A stretch of 64,000 bases of DNA from Soonwooa sp032062245 (lineage in GTDB: Bacteria; Bacteroidota; Bacteroidia; Flavobacteriales; Weeksellaceae). Numbering within the stretch: the stretch's first letter is position 1; every line of letters begins with the position of its first letter. The notes under the pieces are model-generated. The model did not search any database. It saw only the letters and a list, made by a program, of their open reading frames with translations, and had not been told where the DNA came from. Made by a program: the position numbers and the translations under genes. The stretch covers positions 1 through 64,000 of the forward strand of contig NZ_DAMBQF010000011.1 of NCBI RefSeq assembly GCF_032062245.1, read 5' to 3'. Below are positions 54,256-62,959 of this stretch, in pieces.

Positions 54256-55467
54256 ATGACCACTTTTCAGTTTACTTTAAAGAATAACGCTAAATCAAAT
54301 GGTGAAAAAAGTATCATCATGTCGTTTATCAAAGACAGAAAAAATACAAGTTTGTCACTTCGACATTCATGTACTGACCAACAATGGAGCGCAGAAACGG
54401 AACGTGTAAAAAAAAGCCACCCTGATTACGAAAAACTTAATAAGTTTATTGATAAATACAAAGGAATTGCTTCAAAGATCATAGAAGATCTTGAAGATGA
54501 TAATATTCCCTATACCCTGCAGGATGTAATTTATGAGATTAAGAATTATAAGGGAGACCTGAAAACAATGTCCTACACGAAGTTTCAAGAAATCGTTATT
54601 GAAAACCTAAAAAAATCTGATAAAATTGGGTCTGCGCAAGTTGACCAAGATGCATTAAACTCTCTTCAAAAATTTTTTGACAAAAAAGACATCGGTTTTA
54701 ACGAGATTAAATATCTAACCCTCAAAAAATATGAGGCACATTGTATTGAAAAAGGAAATACACCTGCAACTATCGGAATCCGAATGAGAGCGATTAGAAG
54801 CGTTTTTAATCAGGCAATCAAGGCTAAAGTAATCAAGGAAAAACAATACCCTTTCAAGGATTACAAAATTTCCCAAATCAAGAGTAACAGCAAAAAAGAA
54901 TTCTTGAGCGTGAGCGAAATCGACCTATTAAAAAAATATAAACCAAAGGATCAGTACGAACAATTTGCCAAAGATATGTTTCTGTTCAGTTATTACTCAA
55001 GGGGAATTAATTTCATCGATATGATGCAACTCGAAAAGAATGCACTAATCGATAAGAATATTTCTTACTACCGAGAAAAAACAGGGGTTGCCGTTAAATT
55101 CAAATTAAATGACATCACAGAAAAAATTCTAACGAAATATAAATCAGAACCCGACTCTAAATTTCTATTATCCATCGTAAAAAACAACAATCCTACAAAA
55201 ACTTACTTGAAGAATAAGTCTCAAAAGTATTTGACGATTTATGTCAATAAATATTTGAAGGATATAATGAGCAATCTTAAAATCAATAAAAATATCACCT
55301 TTTATTGCGCAAGACATTCCTTTGCTACTGCACTTAAGTTTGAAAATGTTTCAATTGAAATTATTCGAGAAGCATTAGGCCACAAGGATATCAATTCGAC
55401 AATGTCCTATTTGAATTCTCTTCCAGATGCAAAATTGGATAAAATTATTGAGGATATTATTAAATAA
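54256..55467 (+). CDS. Tyrosine recombinase (site-specific integrase)
   Basis: The product is 403 residues. It has an N-terminal arm-binding region, a core-binding SAM-like domain (about 100-205; SYTKFQEIVIENLKK, TIGIRMRAIRSVFNQAIK) and the catalytic domain. Catalytic residues are the first Arg in YYSRGINFIDMMQL, the RH of YCARHSFATAL (Tyr replaces the first His of the HxxR box, usual in Bacteroidota integrases), His in LGHKDINST and Tyr in MSYLNSL. It lies 160 bases from the tRNA fragment, so it is the integrase of the island that starts there. Confidence 0.95.
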   Translation: MTTFQFTLKNNAKSNGEKSIIMSFIKDRKNTSLSLRHSCTDQQWSAETERVKKSHPDYEKLNKFIDKYKGIASKIIEDLEDDNIPYTLQDVIYEIKNYKGDLKTMSYTKFQEIVIENLKKSDKIGSAQVDQDALNSLQKFFDKKDIGFNEIKYLTLKKYEAHCIEKGNTPATIGIRMRAIRSVFNQAIKAKVIKEKQYPFKDYKISQIKSNSKKEFLSVSEIDLLKKYKPKDQYEQFAKDMFLFSYYSRGINFIDMMQLEKNALIDKNISYYREKTGVAVKFKLNDITEKILTKYKSEPDSKFLLSIVKNNNPTKTYLKNKSQKYLTIYVNKYLKDIMSNLKINKNITFYCARHSFATALKFENVSIEIIREALGHKDINSTMSYLNSLPDAKLDKIIEDIIK

Positions 55468-55585
55468 TATTTTCTTCTTCACTTACAAATTTTACTAATG
55501 TGAAATTAGTAAAAGATAATCGGAAACATTCTGATTATCAATTGAATGAATTAAAGGGTATGCATAATTTGCATAATACAATTCA

Positions 55586-55918
55586 CTAATGTTTAAGACG
55601 CATTTTTTTGAAATCTCTAATTGCTTCCTGCTCAATCTCATATTTTGACTTAGAACGACATCTTTTTAACCATTAATCAACATCTTTTCGCTTAAACATA
55701 AGGATTTTACCTGTTTTAAAAGAAGGAATTTCGCGAGTAGATTTGAGTTTGTAAATTGTTGATTTACTTAAGCGTAAATACTTTGCAAGCTCATCAATTG
55801 ACAACAATTCATTATCGTGATTAACTTCGTGAACTAATGGGTTTTTTTGCACTAATTCCTGCAGTAAATCTTCGATTTTTTGCAATCGCTCATTAATTAA
55901 CTCAAATGGATTCTCCAT
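55586..55918 (-). pseudogene. Excisionase-type helix-turn-helix protein with in-frame stop
   Basis: The open part (81 residues) has an N-terminal coiled segment and the HTH_17 motif LLSIDELAKYLRLSKSTIYK followed by wing FKTGKILMFKRKDVD. It then meets TAA at 55673-55675. Translation in the same frame continues WLKRCRSKSKYEIEQEAIR to a stop at 55586, giving a normal 110-residue protein if the stop were read through. A CAA to TAA change would explain it. These proteins usually control excision or act as directionality factors. The HTH itself is whole, so the short form may still bind DNA. Confidence 0.85.
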
Positions 55919-55995
55919 AATTTATCATGATTTTTTTGATTATTATAATTAAAGGTACGATTAAGTAAACAGAAAAAGCAATAACCTCTAGTAGT

Positions 55996-56029
55996 GTTCA
56001 ATGAAAATGAACATGAGAATTCATTGAAC
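55996..56029. promoter_or_regulatory. Inverted repeat upstream of the HTH gene
   Basis: GTTCAATGAA (55996-56005) and TTCATTGAAC (56020-56029) are a perfect 10-bp inverted pair, 78 bases upstream of the HTH gene start. The TTCAATG half-site recurs at 56960-56974. Confidence 0.6.
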
Positions 56030-56360
56030 ATATCGCTGAAAATTATTTTTAGTTGCGTGATTTTAAAAATTATAAATATTGCTTATTATCAATGATTTAT
56101 GAACATTTCTAAGTTTCTTTTTATCACAAATTTTGTAAATATTTGTGGCAAAATAAAGTATAAACGATGTGTAGTTCTTTACTGTTTGAAAACTTAGGTT
56201 TACATCATTCTAATCTAAAACTCAATTAAACATGGGTTTATCCCAATTTTATCCCATAAATACGATAAATAAGATGTTTTCTCATATTAACTCTTGGATA
56301 AGTACAACATAAGTACGACATCTGAAAAATCTTTATAGGTATGCGCGTTTTGAAAACTTA

Positions 56361-56393
56361 TTGCAAAAATAGGGCTTTTAACACTTATTTTTG
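56361..56393 (+). promoter_or_regulatory. Consensus-like promoter in the island's non-coding region
   Basis: TTG (56361-56363), a 22-base spacer and TATTTTTG (56386-56393) fit the Bacteroidota pattern. It points towards the structured region at 56491-56648. Confidence 0.6.
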
Positions 56394-56414
56394 CTTTTAG
56401 TTTTATTGATTACA

Positions 56415-56558
56415 TTGATTAAAACCAAAAAATTTTTCAAAAAGAAAAAAACAGAAAAAAAAAGAAAACCCTCTACTGGTGGTGAAGCAAAAAAATCCAA
56501 AAGGAAACGGAATAAGTCCCGAAGGGTAGCAAATCAAATAAAAGGCGAAGGCCACTAA
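56415..56558 (+). CDS. Tiny highly basic ORF (47 aa), uncertain
   Basis: From a TTG at 56415 the frame reads MIKTKKFFKKKKTEKKRKPS and ends RRVANQIKGEGH. More than a third of the residues are Lys or Arg. It follows a good promoter by 22 bases. It could be a nucleic-acid-binding peptide or a by-product of a structured RNA, because it overlaps the interleaved inverted repeats. No ATG or GTG start is available. Confidence 0.3.
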   Translation: MIKTKKFFKKKKTEKKRKPSTGGEAKKSKRKRNKSRRVANQIKGEGH

Positions 56559-56648
56559 AAGCTCTTGCCATTATGCCGTAGTCTTTTGGATTTTATTAGC
56601 GTTGGCATTATGGAGAGCCAACTAATTTTGTTTTCTTTTATTTGATTT
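56491..56648 (+). ncRNA. Candidate structured RNA with interleaved inverted repeats
   Basis: AAAATCCAAAAG (56492-56503) pairs with CTTTTGGATTTT (56583-56594), and AAATCAAATAAAAG (56531-56544) pairs with CTTTTATTTGATTT (56635-56648). Both are perfect and they cross, as in a pseudoknot or two alternative folds. A hairpin GTTGGC/GCCAAC (56601-56606, 56617-56622) lies inside. The segment is richer in G and C than the surrounding gap. I cannot assign a family. An oriT or replication structure is also possible. Confidence 0.45.
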
Positions 56649-56726
56649 TAATTGGAAATTATTCTTCAATTTTTTAATACCTCCTCGAAAATGAACAGGT
56701 ATACCAGTCAATTAATTACGATTTTT

Positions 56727-56846
56727 ATGGTACAAAAATGATTGATTAAAATCGGTCAAGATTTTTCCTTCTTCGAAAATAACAATATATGAAAATCAAA
56801 CAGTTATGATTTTATGGTACAAATATGATTGATAAAAATCGGTCAA
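56727..56846. repeat. Two 33-bp near-identical direct repeats
   Basis: The units at 56727-56759 and 56814-56846 match at 31 of 33 positions and share ATGGTACAAA and AAAATCGGTCAA, 87 bp apart. Each is preceded by GATTTT, which can pair with its AAAATC. They lie in the non-coding region downstream of the giant helicase gene. Confidence 0.8.
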
Positions 56847-56959
56847 AAATATTGCAATTTGTGAAGTAACACACTATATATCATCAGTTTATGACCAAAA
56901 ATAATAAATTTTATTCATTTCATCAAAAAACAGGGTTTTGTTCAATAAAAAAATGGATA

Positions 56960-56974
56960 TTCAATGACATTGAA
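56960..56974. promoter_or_regulatory. TTCAATG-A-CATTGAA palindrome
   Basis: A perfect 15-bp palindrome about 100 bases after the helicase gene. It shares its half-site with the inverted repeat at 55996-56029, so one DNA-binding protein might see both. Confidence 0.5.
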
Positions 56975-57070
56975 CGGGTGAAATTATTGAATATTTTGGT
57001 TGTTTAATTGCTCTAATCATAAATATGCAATCCTCGTTAAAATAAAAAAATTTATTTCACAACTCCTTTG

Positions 57071-60000
57071 TTAATTACTCGCAATCTTCACCCTACTTCC
57101 ATCTATCTCTGCCACTTTTTTTTCTACGGCAAATTTGATTGCATTATCCATCGAGGTTTCAATCTGCATACCCATTTTAGAGTAGCCAAATGTTCGAGTG
57201 AGATATCGCATTAAATCGGTTTTTTCAATACTCAAATTATTGATTAATACTTCTTCTAATGCTATTAAAACCTCTTCGGGTGCAATGTCTTCTACTGACC
57301 GCTTTTCAATATCATTATTTCGGTAAAATGTGCAGTAAAAATCGGAATTATCTATCCAATAAAAATCTTGATGATGAGTACTTTTTTTAATATTAGTTTC
57401 ATCAATAATCTCTTGTAAATATCTGTCCAATTTTGCTCCAACTCTGCTTGTATTCCACACATTTAATAATCTTCTGTAAAGTAAATTTTTACTAATCGGG
57501 GATTCCGTATTTACAATTTGCTTAATCTGTGAGCGAAGTAAGTTTCTGTTTCCAAAATCGTAAATAGTCTCACTATTTGCATTGGGAACAAGATCTAAAA
57601 CCGTTGCGACATACTTTTGTTTTTTGTTTGCGTGAACCGCTTCTGCACCATGAGAAGTATGTTGAACTGCTGCTTCTTCAACTTCGAAATGTTCAATATC
57701 AGATGGGATTATTTCTTCCTCCTTAAAGTTGTCTTCTAAAATCGACTGGACTTTTTCTTTGATTTCGTTCAAAATCCTATCACTATTTTCGTACCAATCC
57801 ATTGTCCAAATCCTATGGATTTTCCAACCCAATGCAGACAATACGGATGGCGTTACCATTTCCCTGTCGTTGCTGGTTTTCGCTTCAAGATAATAATATC
57901 CGTCTATTAAAATTGCAAGTATATATTGTGCGGGATTTTTGGGGTTTACAATTCCAATATCCACCTTAAAGTCGGAAGTTCCAATATTAGTCTTTGCTTC
58001 TAAACCAATGTCATTGAGTTTTGTCGCAATACTGTTAGCCAATGATTTTCTATTTGAGACACTCTGTTCATCAGCATTTATTGGTAAATGTCCTTTTTCA
58101 GCAAAATTCAGGAAAGCCTTTAAGCCGGCAACACCTTCTGCAGATGTTCTTGCCAAATCAATTTGTTCGGATTTCAAAGTAGAAAAAACGTGCATTTCAT
58201 AACGCGAGCGTGTAACCGCAACATTCAGCCTGCGCCAACCTCCATTTCTGTTTAACGGACCAAAATTCATACTTACTTTTCCATTTTCATCGGCACCGTA
58301 ACCGATGGAAAAAAGGATAAAATCCCGTTCATCACCTTGTACATTTTCAAGGTTTTTCACAAAAAGTGGTTCTTCAGATTCGTTTGCCCATCGTTCCAAT
58401 TCCGTATTTTCTGAATAAACCTCTAGCAATTTTTCTTCAATAAGGTTTTGCTGGGTTTGGCTAAATGTTACGATTCCGATACTTCTTTTTCTATTTTCTG
58501 GATTGGCGTAATGTGCTTCGACAAATTTCACGATTGCATCTGCCTCAAAACGGTTTGTTCTGGTTTTGCCTTTATCGTAAAATCCAGAAATCTCGTGGAA
58601 TTTCACTTGTCTAACTAAATCATCGTGTGAAGGGAAAGTTAATAGTTTATTTTCGTAATAATTGGAATTACTAAAGGCTATCAAACTTTCGTGCTTGCTG
58701 CGGTAATGTCTCAATAAGTATTTGGACGGAATGGATAGTGACAGCGCATCATCAAGAATGCTTTCCATATCCTCAATATCTATATTTTCTTCATCAATTT
58801 TTATCGTACTGAAGAAAGAAGTTGGCGGCATTTGCTTTGGATCTCCAACAATAATTGCCTGTTTGGCTCTGGCTAACGAACTTACCGCCTCAAATGTTGG
58901 CAACTGTGATGCTTCATCAAAAATGAGCAAATCAAATAACTCGTGATTTACATCAAAATATTGTGCAACCGAAATCGGACTCATCAACATACAGGGTACA
59001 AGCCTTGGCAGCAATGTGGGAATCTGATCAAACAGTTTTCTGATGCTTGTTCCTCTTCCTCGGTTTTTGATATTCCGCTGCAATATTCCAATTTCCGAAC
59101 TTTGTATCGCTTCTAAAGTGGGATTGGGCAATCTTGCGGAAAGGTCTGCTTTCAAATCGTTTAATGTAAGCACCCGATAATTAGTGGCTATTTTTTTGTA
59201 TTGCTCTATTTTCGAATTAAACAGTGATGCATTGAATAAATTCAAAGACTCGTGTGCAGAAATAACCTCTTTGGCAACAGAACGATTTACTGTATAATGA
59301 AAATAATCCAAACAATTTCTTTTGGTAAATTTATTTTGAAGGTAAGCATCTGTAAACCAATTCAATTGAAGTTCATTACCTTTTTCCACCAACTGCACAT
59401 ACAAAATCCAATCTTTAAGATTGGGCAAATGGAGATTAATTTCATTTAATTGCTGTTGAACTCCTTTAATCCAGTTTTCACTTTCTACAAAATTGATTTT
59501 CGAAATTTCATATAAATTCCTTGCTTCATTTTGATATTCAACAACCGACTGTTTAAATGAAAGATAAATTTCACGGTTTTTATCTTTCAGTTCGGACAAG
59601 TTTGCAATTTGATTTTCCGAAAGAAATTTGCACCATTGATGAATCATTTCCACTCCCCAAGTATTGCAGAGTTGGATGATTTTTGAAGACTGATGGCTTA
59701 TTCTACTAATTAATCTTATATCAGTTTGCTCATCTTTATACAAGTTTTTCAAAGTTGATTTCACAATAGAAAATCTATCTTGCTGCACCAAACGAATATT
59801 TTCTGAATATTGATGATAGTCCCTAAAAAGATTTAACACTTCTCTATTATCTTTTACAGGATTTTTTCGATAAAGTGAAATCGTTTTCTTGAGTTTGTTT
59901 TTTTGTAGCCATTTTGGAAGAAACCAAGTTTGTTCTGCTTTTTTCCATAGCATTTCCCACTCGAAGATATTTTGGTCTAAAACATTTCGTTGGTAATTGT

Positions 60001-62875
60001 TTAGAATTGAATTTAATGATTTCTGATAGTCTTCAAATACGCTTTTCCATTCATCAAAAACATCTGCATTTTCTTTTTTGGAAAGGAACTGGAGCAATTC
60101 CAACGGAACATCTTCAGCAACTTCAACCTCAGCAATAAGTTTCACAAAATTTGTCCAGTTTTCTTTTTCTAAAACCGATGCAGGGTAATAACTACTAAAA
60201 ACTGCAGATTCTGTTGCTGTTTGCAATTTGGAAAGTATCTGAGAAAGTGAAGTAGATTTTGCTACAATTTTCTCTGTTAAATCATAAGAATACTCCTTAA
60301 TGTCCAGATTTCGCAGCGGATTTTCGTTAGGATGAATTAGTATATTTATCAACGAATGATACTGATGCAACCAATCTTTCCACTGTAGCCATTTTTCTTC
60401 ATCTACATTTTTTAGGACATCTTCAGGCACTGCATCTTTTGAAAGATTCTGACCATCAAAAAGTTCAATATTCACGATACTTTCATACAAAGACCAGCCA
60501 ATTTTTTGCTTTTGATGCAAAACTGAAACATAGCCATTCAAATCTTTTTTAGCGACATCAAGTCGCATAGATTCTCTGGAAAATTGAGTATCGGGCAAAG
60601 TTCGTTGCGCTTGAAGAGACCGTTCTAACTGCGCAAGAATGTCTGATTTTTTTGCTTTGTTGGAGTGTAATTCTAATGTAAAATTTCCAAGCCCAATTTG
60701 TTCCAGTCTACGGTGTACTACATCCAATGCTGCTTTTTTGGCAGCAACGAACAGAACTCGCTTTCCACGGTGCAATGCATCTGCAATGATATTGGTAATC
60801 GTCTGCGATTTCCCTGTTCCAGGAGGACCGTGCAAGATAAATGTATTTCCTTTTTGTGCAGAAAGTACCGCTTCCATTTGCGATACATCTGTTGGAATTG
60901 GTAGCGTGATGCTTTCTGCTGGAATATCGTCGTATTCCTGATCCTCATTTTCTAACTTAGGCGTAAACGCAAGTTTTCCGTCCACAAGACTCTTCACCAT
61001 ATCGCTTTTCAACAACTTTTCCTGATTGGACACAATGTCTTTCCATAAAATAAGTTTGCTAAAGGAAAAATTCCCTAAAACCACCTGCTCTTCAACATCC
61101 CAACCTTCCATCTGCATAATTGCTCGGCGTAAAATCCCCATAACTTTTGCTACACCAACACCTTTTTCATCATAAGGCAAGTTTTCCAGCGATTGTATGT
61201 TGAGTTCGTACTCCTGCCGAAGAAATTCAAGCAAGGTTATATTGATCATCGTTTCTTCTTCCCTGCTTCTTAAAGTAAAATTACTGTTTACGGATCTACG
61301 GCTAATCTCAACCGGCATCAGTAGAATAGGAGCAAATCTTGGCTGTGTTGGTGTTTTTCGGTCATACCATTTCAATAAACCAACAGCGAGATAAAGTGTG
61401 CTGGAACCATTTTCATCAATGGCCTGTTTCGCATTTTTGTGGATATAAGACAAAATGCTTTCTAAATCCTGACGGTGATAATGTGTATGTAGTTTGAAGT
61501 ATTTCAAATCTTCATTTGCCATCTGATAAAGAGGCGACGACTGATGTAATGGTTGTGTAAAAAGATTGTATTTTCTTAATATTTCTGCTTTAGGATTAGG
61601 CTGAATTGTGAATGTTTTTCCCTCCCACAATACATCCTCCAAATCGTTGATATTAATATCAACCAATTGCAGCATATTTCTTGTTATCCGAAGATTGAGC
61701 AAATTGTTCCGTAGGGATAAATCAAGAAGTTTTCGCTCCCAAATTTTCTGCTTGGTCGTTACTACCGTACCACTCTGCAACTCATCCGCATAAATTTTTC
61801 CAATTTCAAAATCGGTTTGCATGCGTTCTGCCTCCAACTGTTCAATTTTTTCTTCATCAATCTCAATCCTGTTAGATTCTGCAACCAGTGGCAAAGGTCG
61901 AATCCGGAAAGTTCTAGCCCTTTTCAAATCAATCGAAACAAGAAAATCTTCCTTCTCAACCAACTGAGATTCCCCCAAATTCAACGCTTCTCCAAATACA
62001 ATATTATTTCCTTTGCAAATACTCGTTGCTTCCCAAGCGGCAATTTCTCGAATTCCTTTCGAAATTCTTTTTGTAATTGCAGATTTATCATCGTTTATTG
62101 TTTCCGAAAACCGGTCGTCATTCAGCCAACAACCTACAAAAGCATGTCCACGAACGATTATGACAATCGGATTTAAATCAACCGCCTCCAAACACGCAGC
62201 AAAAAGTAAACTTAAATCGATGCAGTTTCCAAATTTTTCGTTTTGCAAAGTATTGAGCAACCGTAATCTTTGCCCCGTGATTTCATAACCTGGAGGTAGT
62301 GAACTATAGACAATTTGCTCATTTTGAACCGCAGTATAAATTGCCGAAACTATTTGCAATACTCGCTCCGGATCGTTGCTTTGATATCCTTCAAAAGCTG
62401 TCGACAAACCTTCTTTTTCAAGAATTTCTATGGCTTTTCTTTTTATTTTATAAACATAAGGATGGTTTGGCGTGATATAAGATGCTATCAGTTCCGGCAA
62501 AATTTCAAAACCTCCAAAATACTCAATAGGATGAACATCTAAATTCCAGTTTTCAGAGAAAATTATTTCTTCATTTTGGACAATTTCTATTTTTATAATC
62601 ACTGTTTCCGTTTCGGAAATGGTATTAAAAAAATCTCTGTTTATCTTAAGTTGCTCCAACGGAATTTTCACTTCTGAATTAGCAGGAATTTCATTTACCT
62701 TAAAACAGAACCGCTCCATTACAGGAAGATCCGAAGTGATATTCAATTCCAAGTTTTCCTTGGGCTCATCTGATGAATTTAGGACAAAAATCGAGCGAAT
62801 CGGCTTGATTTGATTGAGATAAAGAGAAATGTTGAGAAAGGGAAAAAGCTCTTTCCTAATACTAATTTGAGTCAT
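57071..62875 (-). CDS. Giant DUF4011/SF1 helicase/Vsr-like nuclease/DUF3320 protein
   Basis: The product is 1,934 residues. In order: a transglutaminase-like region with Cys218 (FGNCIDLSLLF) and His244 (VRGHAFVGCW); DUF4011 from about 378 (WERKLLDLSLRNNLLNLR); SF1 Walker A GPPGTGKS at 683-690; a long helical insert; Walker B IFDEASQLP at 1318 and GDPKQMPPT; motif NVQGDERD near 1511 and LNVAVTRSR at 1550; a Vsr/MTES_1575-like nuclease at about 1611-1700 (SDFKVDIGI, LGWKIHRIWTMDW); and DUF3320 at the end. In the nuclease the common IECDG reads ILIDG, so the catalytic Glu appears to be absent. Related DUF4011-helicase-Vsr proteins are known antiphage candidates. Confidence 0.93.
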   Translation of the reverse strand: MTQISIRKELFPFLNISLYLNQIKPIRSIFVLNSSDEPKENLELNITSDLPVMERFCFKVNEIPANSEVKIPLEQLKINRDFFNTISETETVIIKIEIVQNEEIIFSENWNLDVHPIEYFGGFEILPELIASYITPNHPYVYKIKRKAIEILEKEGLSTAFEGYQSNDPERVLQIVSAIYTAVQNEQIVYSSLPPGYEITGQRLRLLNTLQNEKFGNCIDLSLLFAACLEAVDLNPIVIIVRGHAFVGCWLNDDRFSETINDDKSAITKRISKGIREIAAWEATSICKGNNIVFGEALNLGESQLVEKEDFLVSIDLKRARTFRIRPLPLVAESNRIEIDEEKIEQLEAERMQTDFEIGKIYADELQSGTVVTTKQKIWERKLLDLSLRNNLLNLRITRNMLQLVDININDLEDVLWEGKTFTIQPNPKAEILRKYNLFTQPLHQSSPLYQMANEDLKYFKLHTHYHRQDLESILSYIHKNAKQAIDENGSSTLYLAVGLLKWYDRKTPTQPRFAPILLMPVEISRRSVNSNFTLRSREEETMINITLLEFLRQEYELNIQSLENLPYDEKGVGVAKVMGILRRAIMQMEGWDVEEQVVLGNFSFSKLILWKDIVSNQEKLLKSDMVKSLVDGKLAFTPKLENEDQEYDDIPAESITLPIPTDVSQMEAVLSAQKGNTFILHGPPGTGKSQTITNIIADALHRGKRVLFVAAKKAALDVVHRRLEQIGLGNFTLELHSNKAKKSDILAQLERSLQAQRTLPDTQFSRESMRLDVAKKDLNGYVSVLHQKQKIGWSLYESIVNIELFDGQNLSKDAVPEDVLKNVDEEKWLQWKDWLHQYHSLINILIHPNENPLRNLDIKEYSYDLTEKIVAKSTSLSQILSKLQTATESAVFSSYYPASVLEKENWTNFVKLIAEVEVAEDVPLELLQFLSKKENADVFDEWKSVFEDYQKSLNSILNNYQRNVLDQNIFEWEMLWKKAEQTWFLPKWLQKNKLKKTISLYRKNPVKDNREVLNLFRDYHQYSENIRLVQQDRFSIVKSTLKNLYKDEQTDIRLISRISHQSSKIIQLCNTWGVEMIHQWCKFLSENQIANLSELKDKNREIYLSFKQSVVEYQNEARNLYEISKINFVESENWIKGVQQQLNEINLHLPNLKDWILYVQLVEKGNELQLNWFTDAYLQNKFTKRNCLDYFHYTVNRSVAKEVISAHESLNLFNASLFNSKIEQYKKIATNYRVLTLNDLKADLSARLPNPTLEAIQSSEIGILQRNIKNRGRGTSIRKLFDQIPTLLPRLVPCMLMSPISVAQYFDVNHELFDLLIFDEASQLPTFEAVSSLARAKQAIIVGDPKQMPPTSFFSTIKIDEENIDIEDMESILDDALSLSIPSKYLLRHYRSKHESLIAFSNSNYYENKLLTFPSHDDLVRQVKFHEISGFYDKGKTRTNRFEADAIVKFVEAHYANPENRKRSIGIVTFSQTQQNLIEEKLLEVYSENTELERWANESEEPLFVKNLENVQGDERDFILFSIGYGADENGKVSMNFGPLNRNGGWRRLNVAVTRSRYEMHVFSTLKSEQIDLARTSAEGVAGLKAFLNFAEKGHLPINADEQSVSNRKSLANSIATKLNDIGLEAKTNIGTSDFKVDIGIVNPKNPAQYILAILIDGYYYLEAKTSNDREMVTPSVLSALGWKIHRIWTMDWYENSDRILNEIKEKVQSILEDNFKEEEIIPSDIEHFEVEEAAVQHTSHGAEAVHANKKQKYVATVLDLVPNANSETIYDFGNRNLLRSQIKQIVNTESPISKNLLYRRLLNVWNTSRVGAKLDRYLQEIIDETNIKKSTHHQDFYWIDNSDFYCTFYRNNDIEKRSVEDIAPEEVLIALEEVLINNLSIEKTDLMRYLTRTFGYSKMGMQIETSMDNAIKFAVEKKVAEIDGSRVKIASN

Positions 62876-62959
62876 AGTTTTGCGGGAAAAATTAGTTTTT
62901 GAAGTTAGTGTTTTTTTGCGGAATGAGAAAGTTATTGAAGAGCTGGAATACGAAATTAC

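Noticed and set aside
53041..55675. Stop-codon reassignment as an explanation for in-frame TAA and TGA codons
   Set aside because: All intact genes in the window end normally at TAA, TAG or TGA, and the surface-protein gene also has a frameshift, so decay is simpler.
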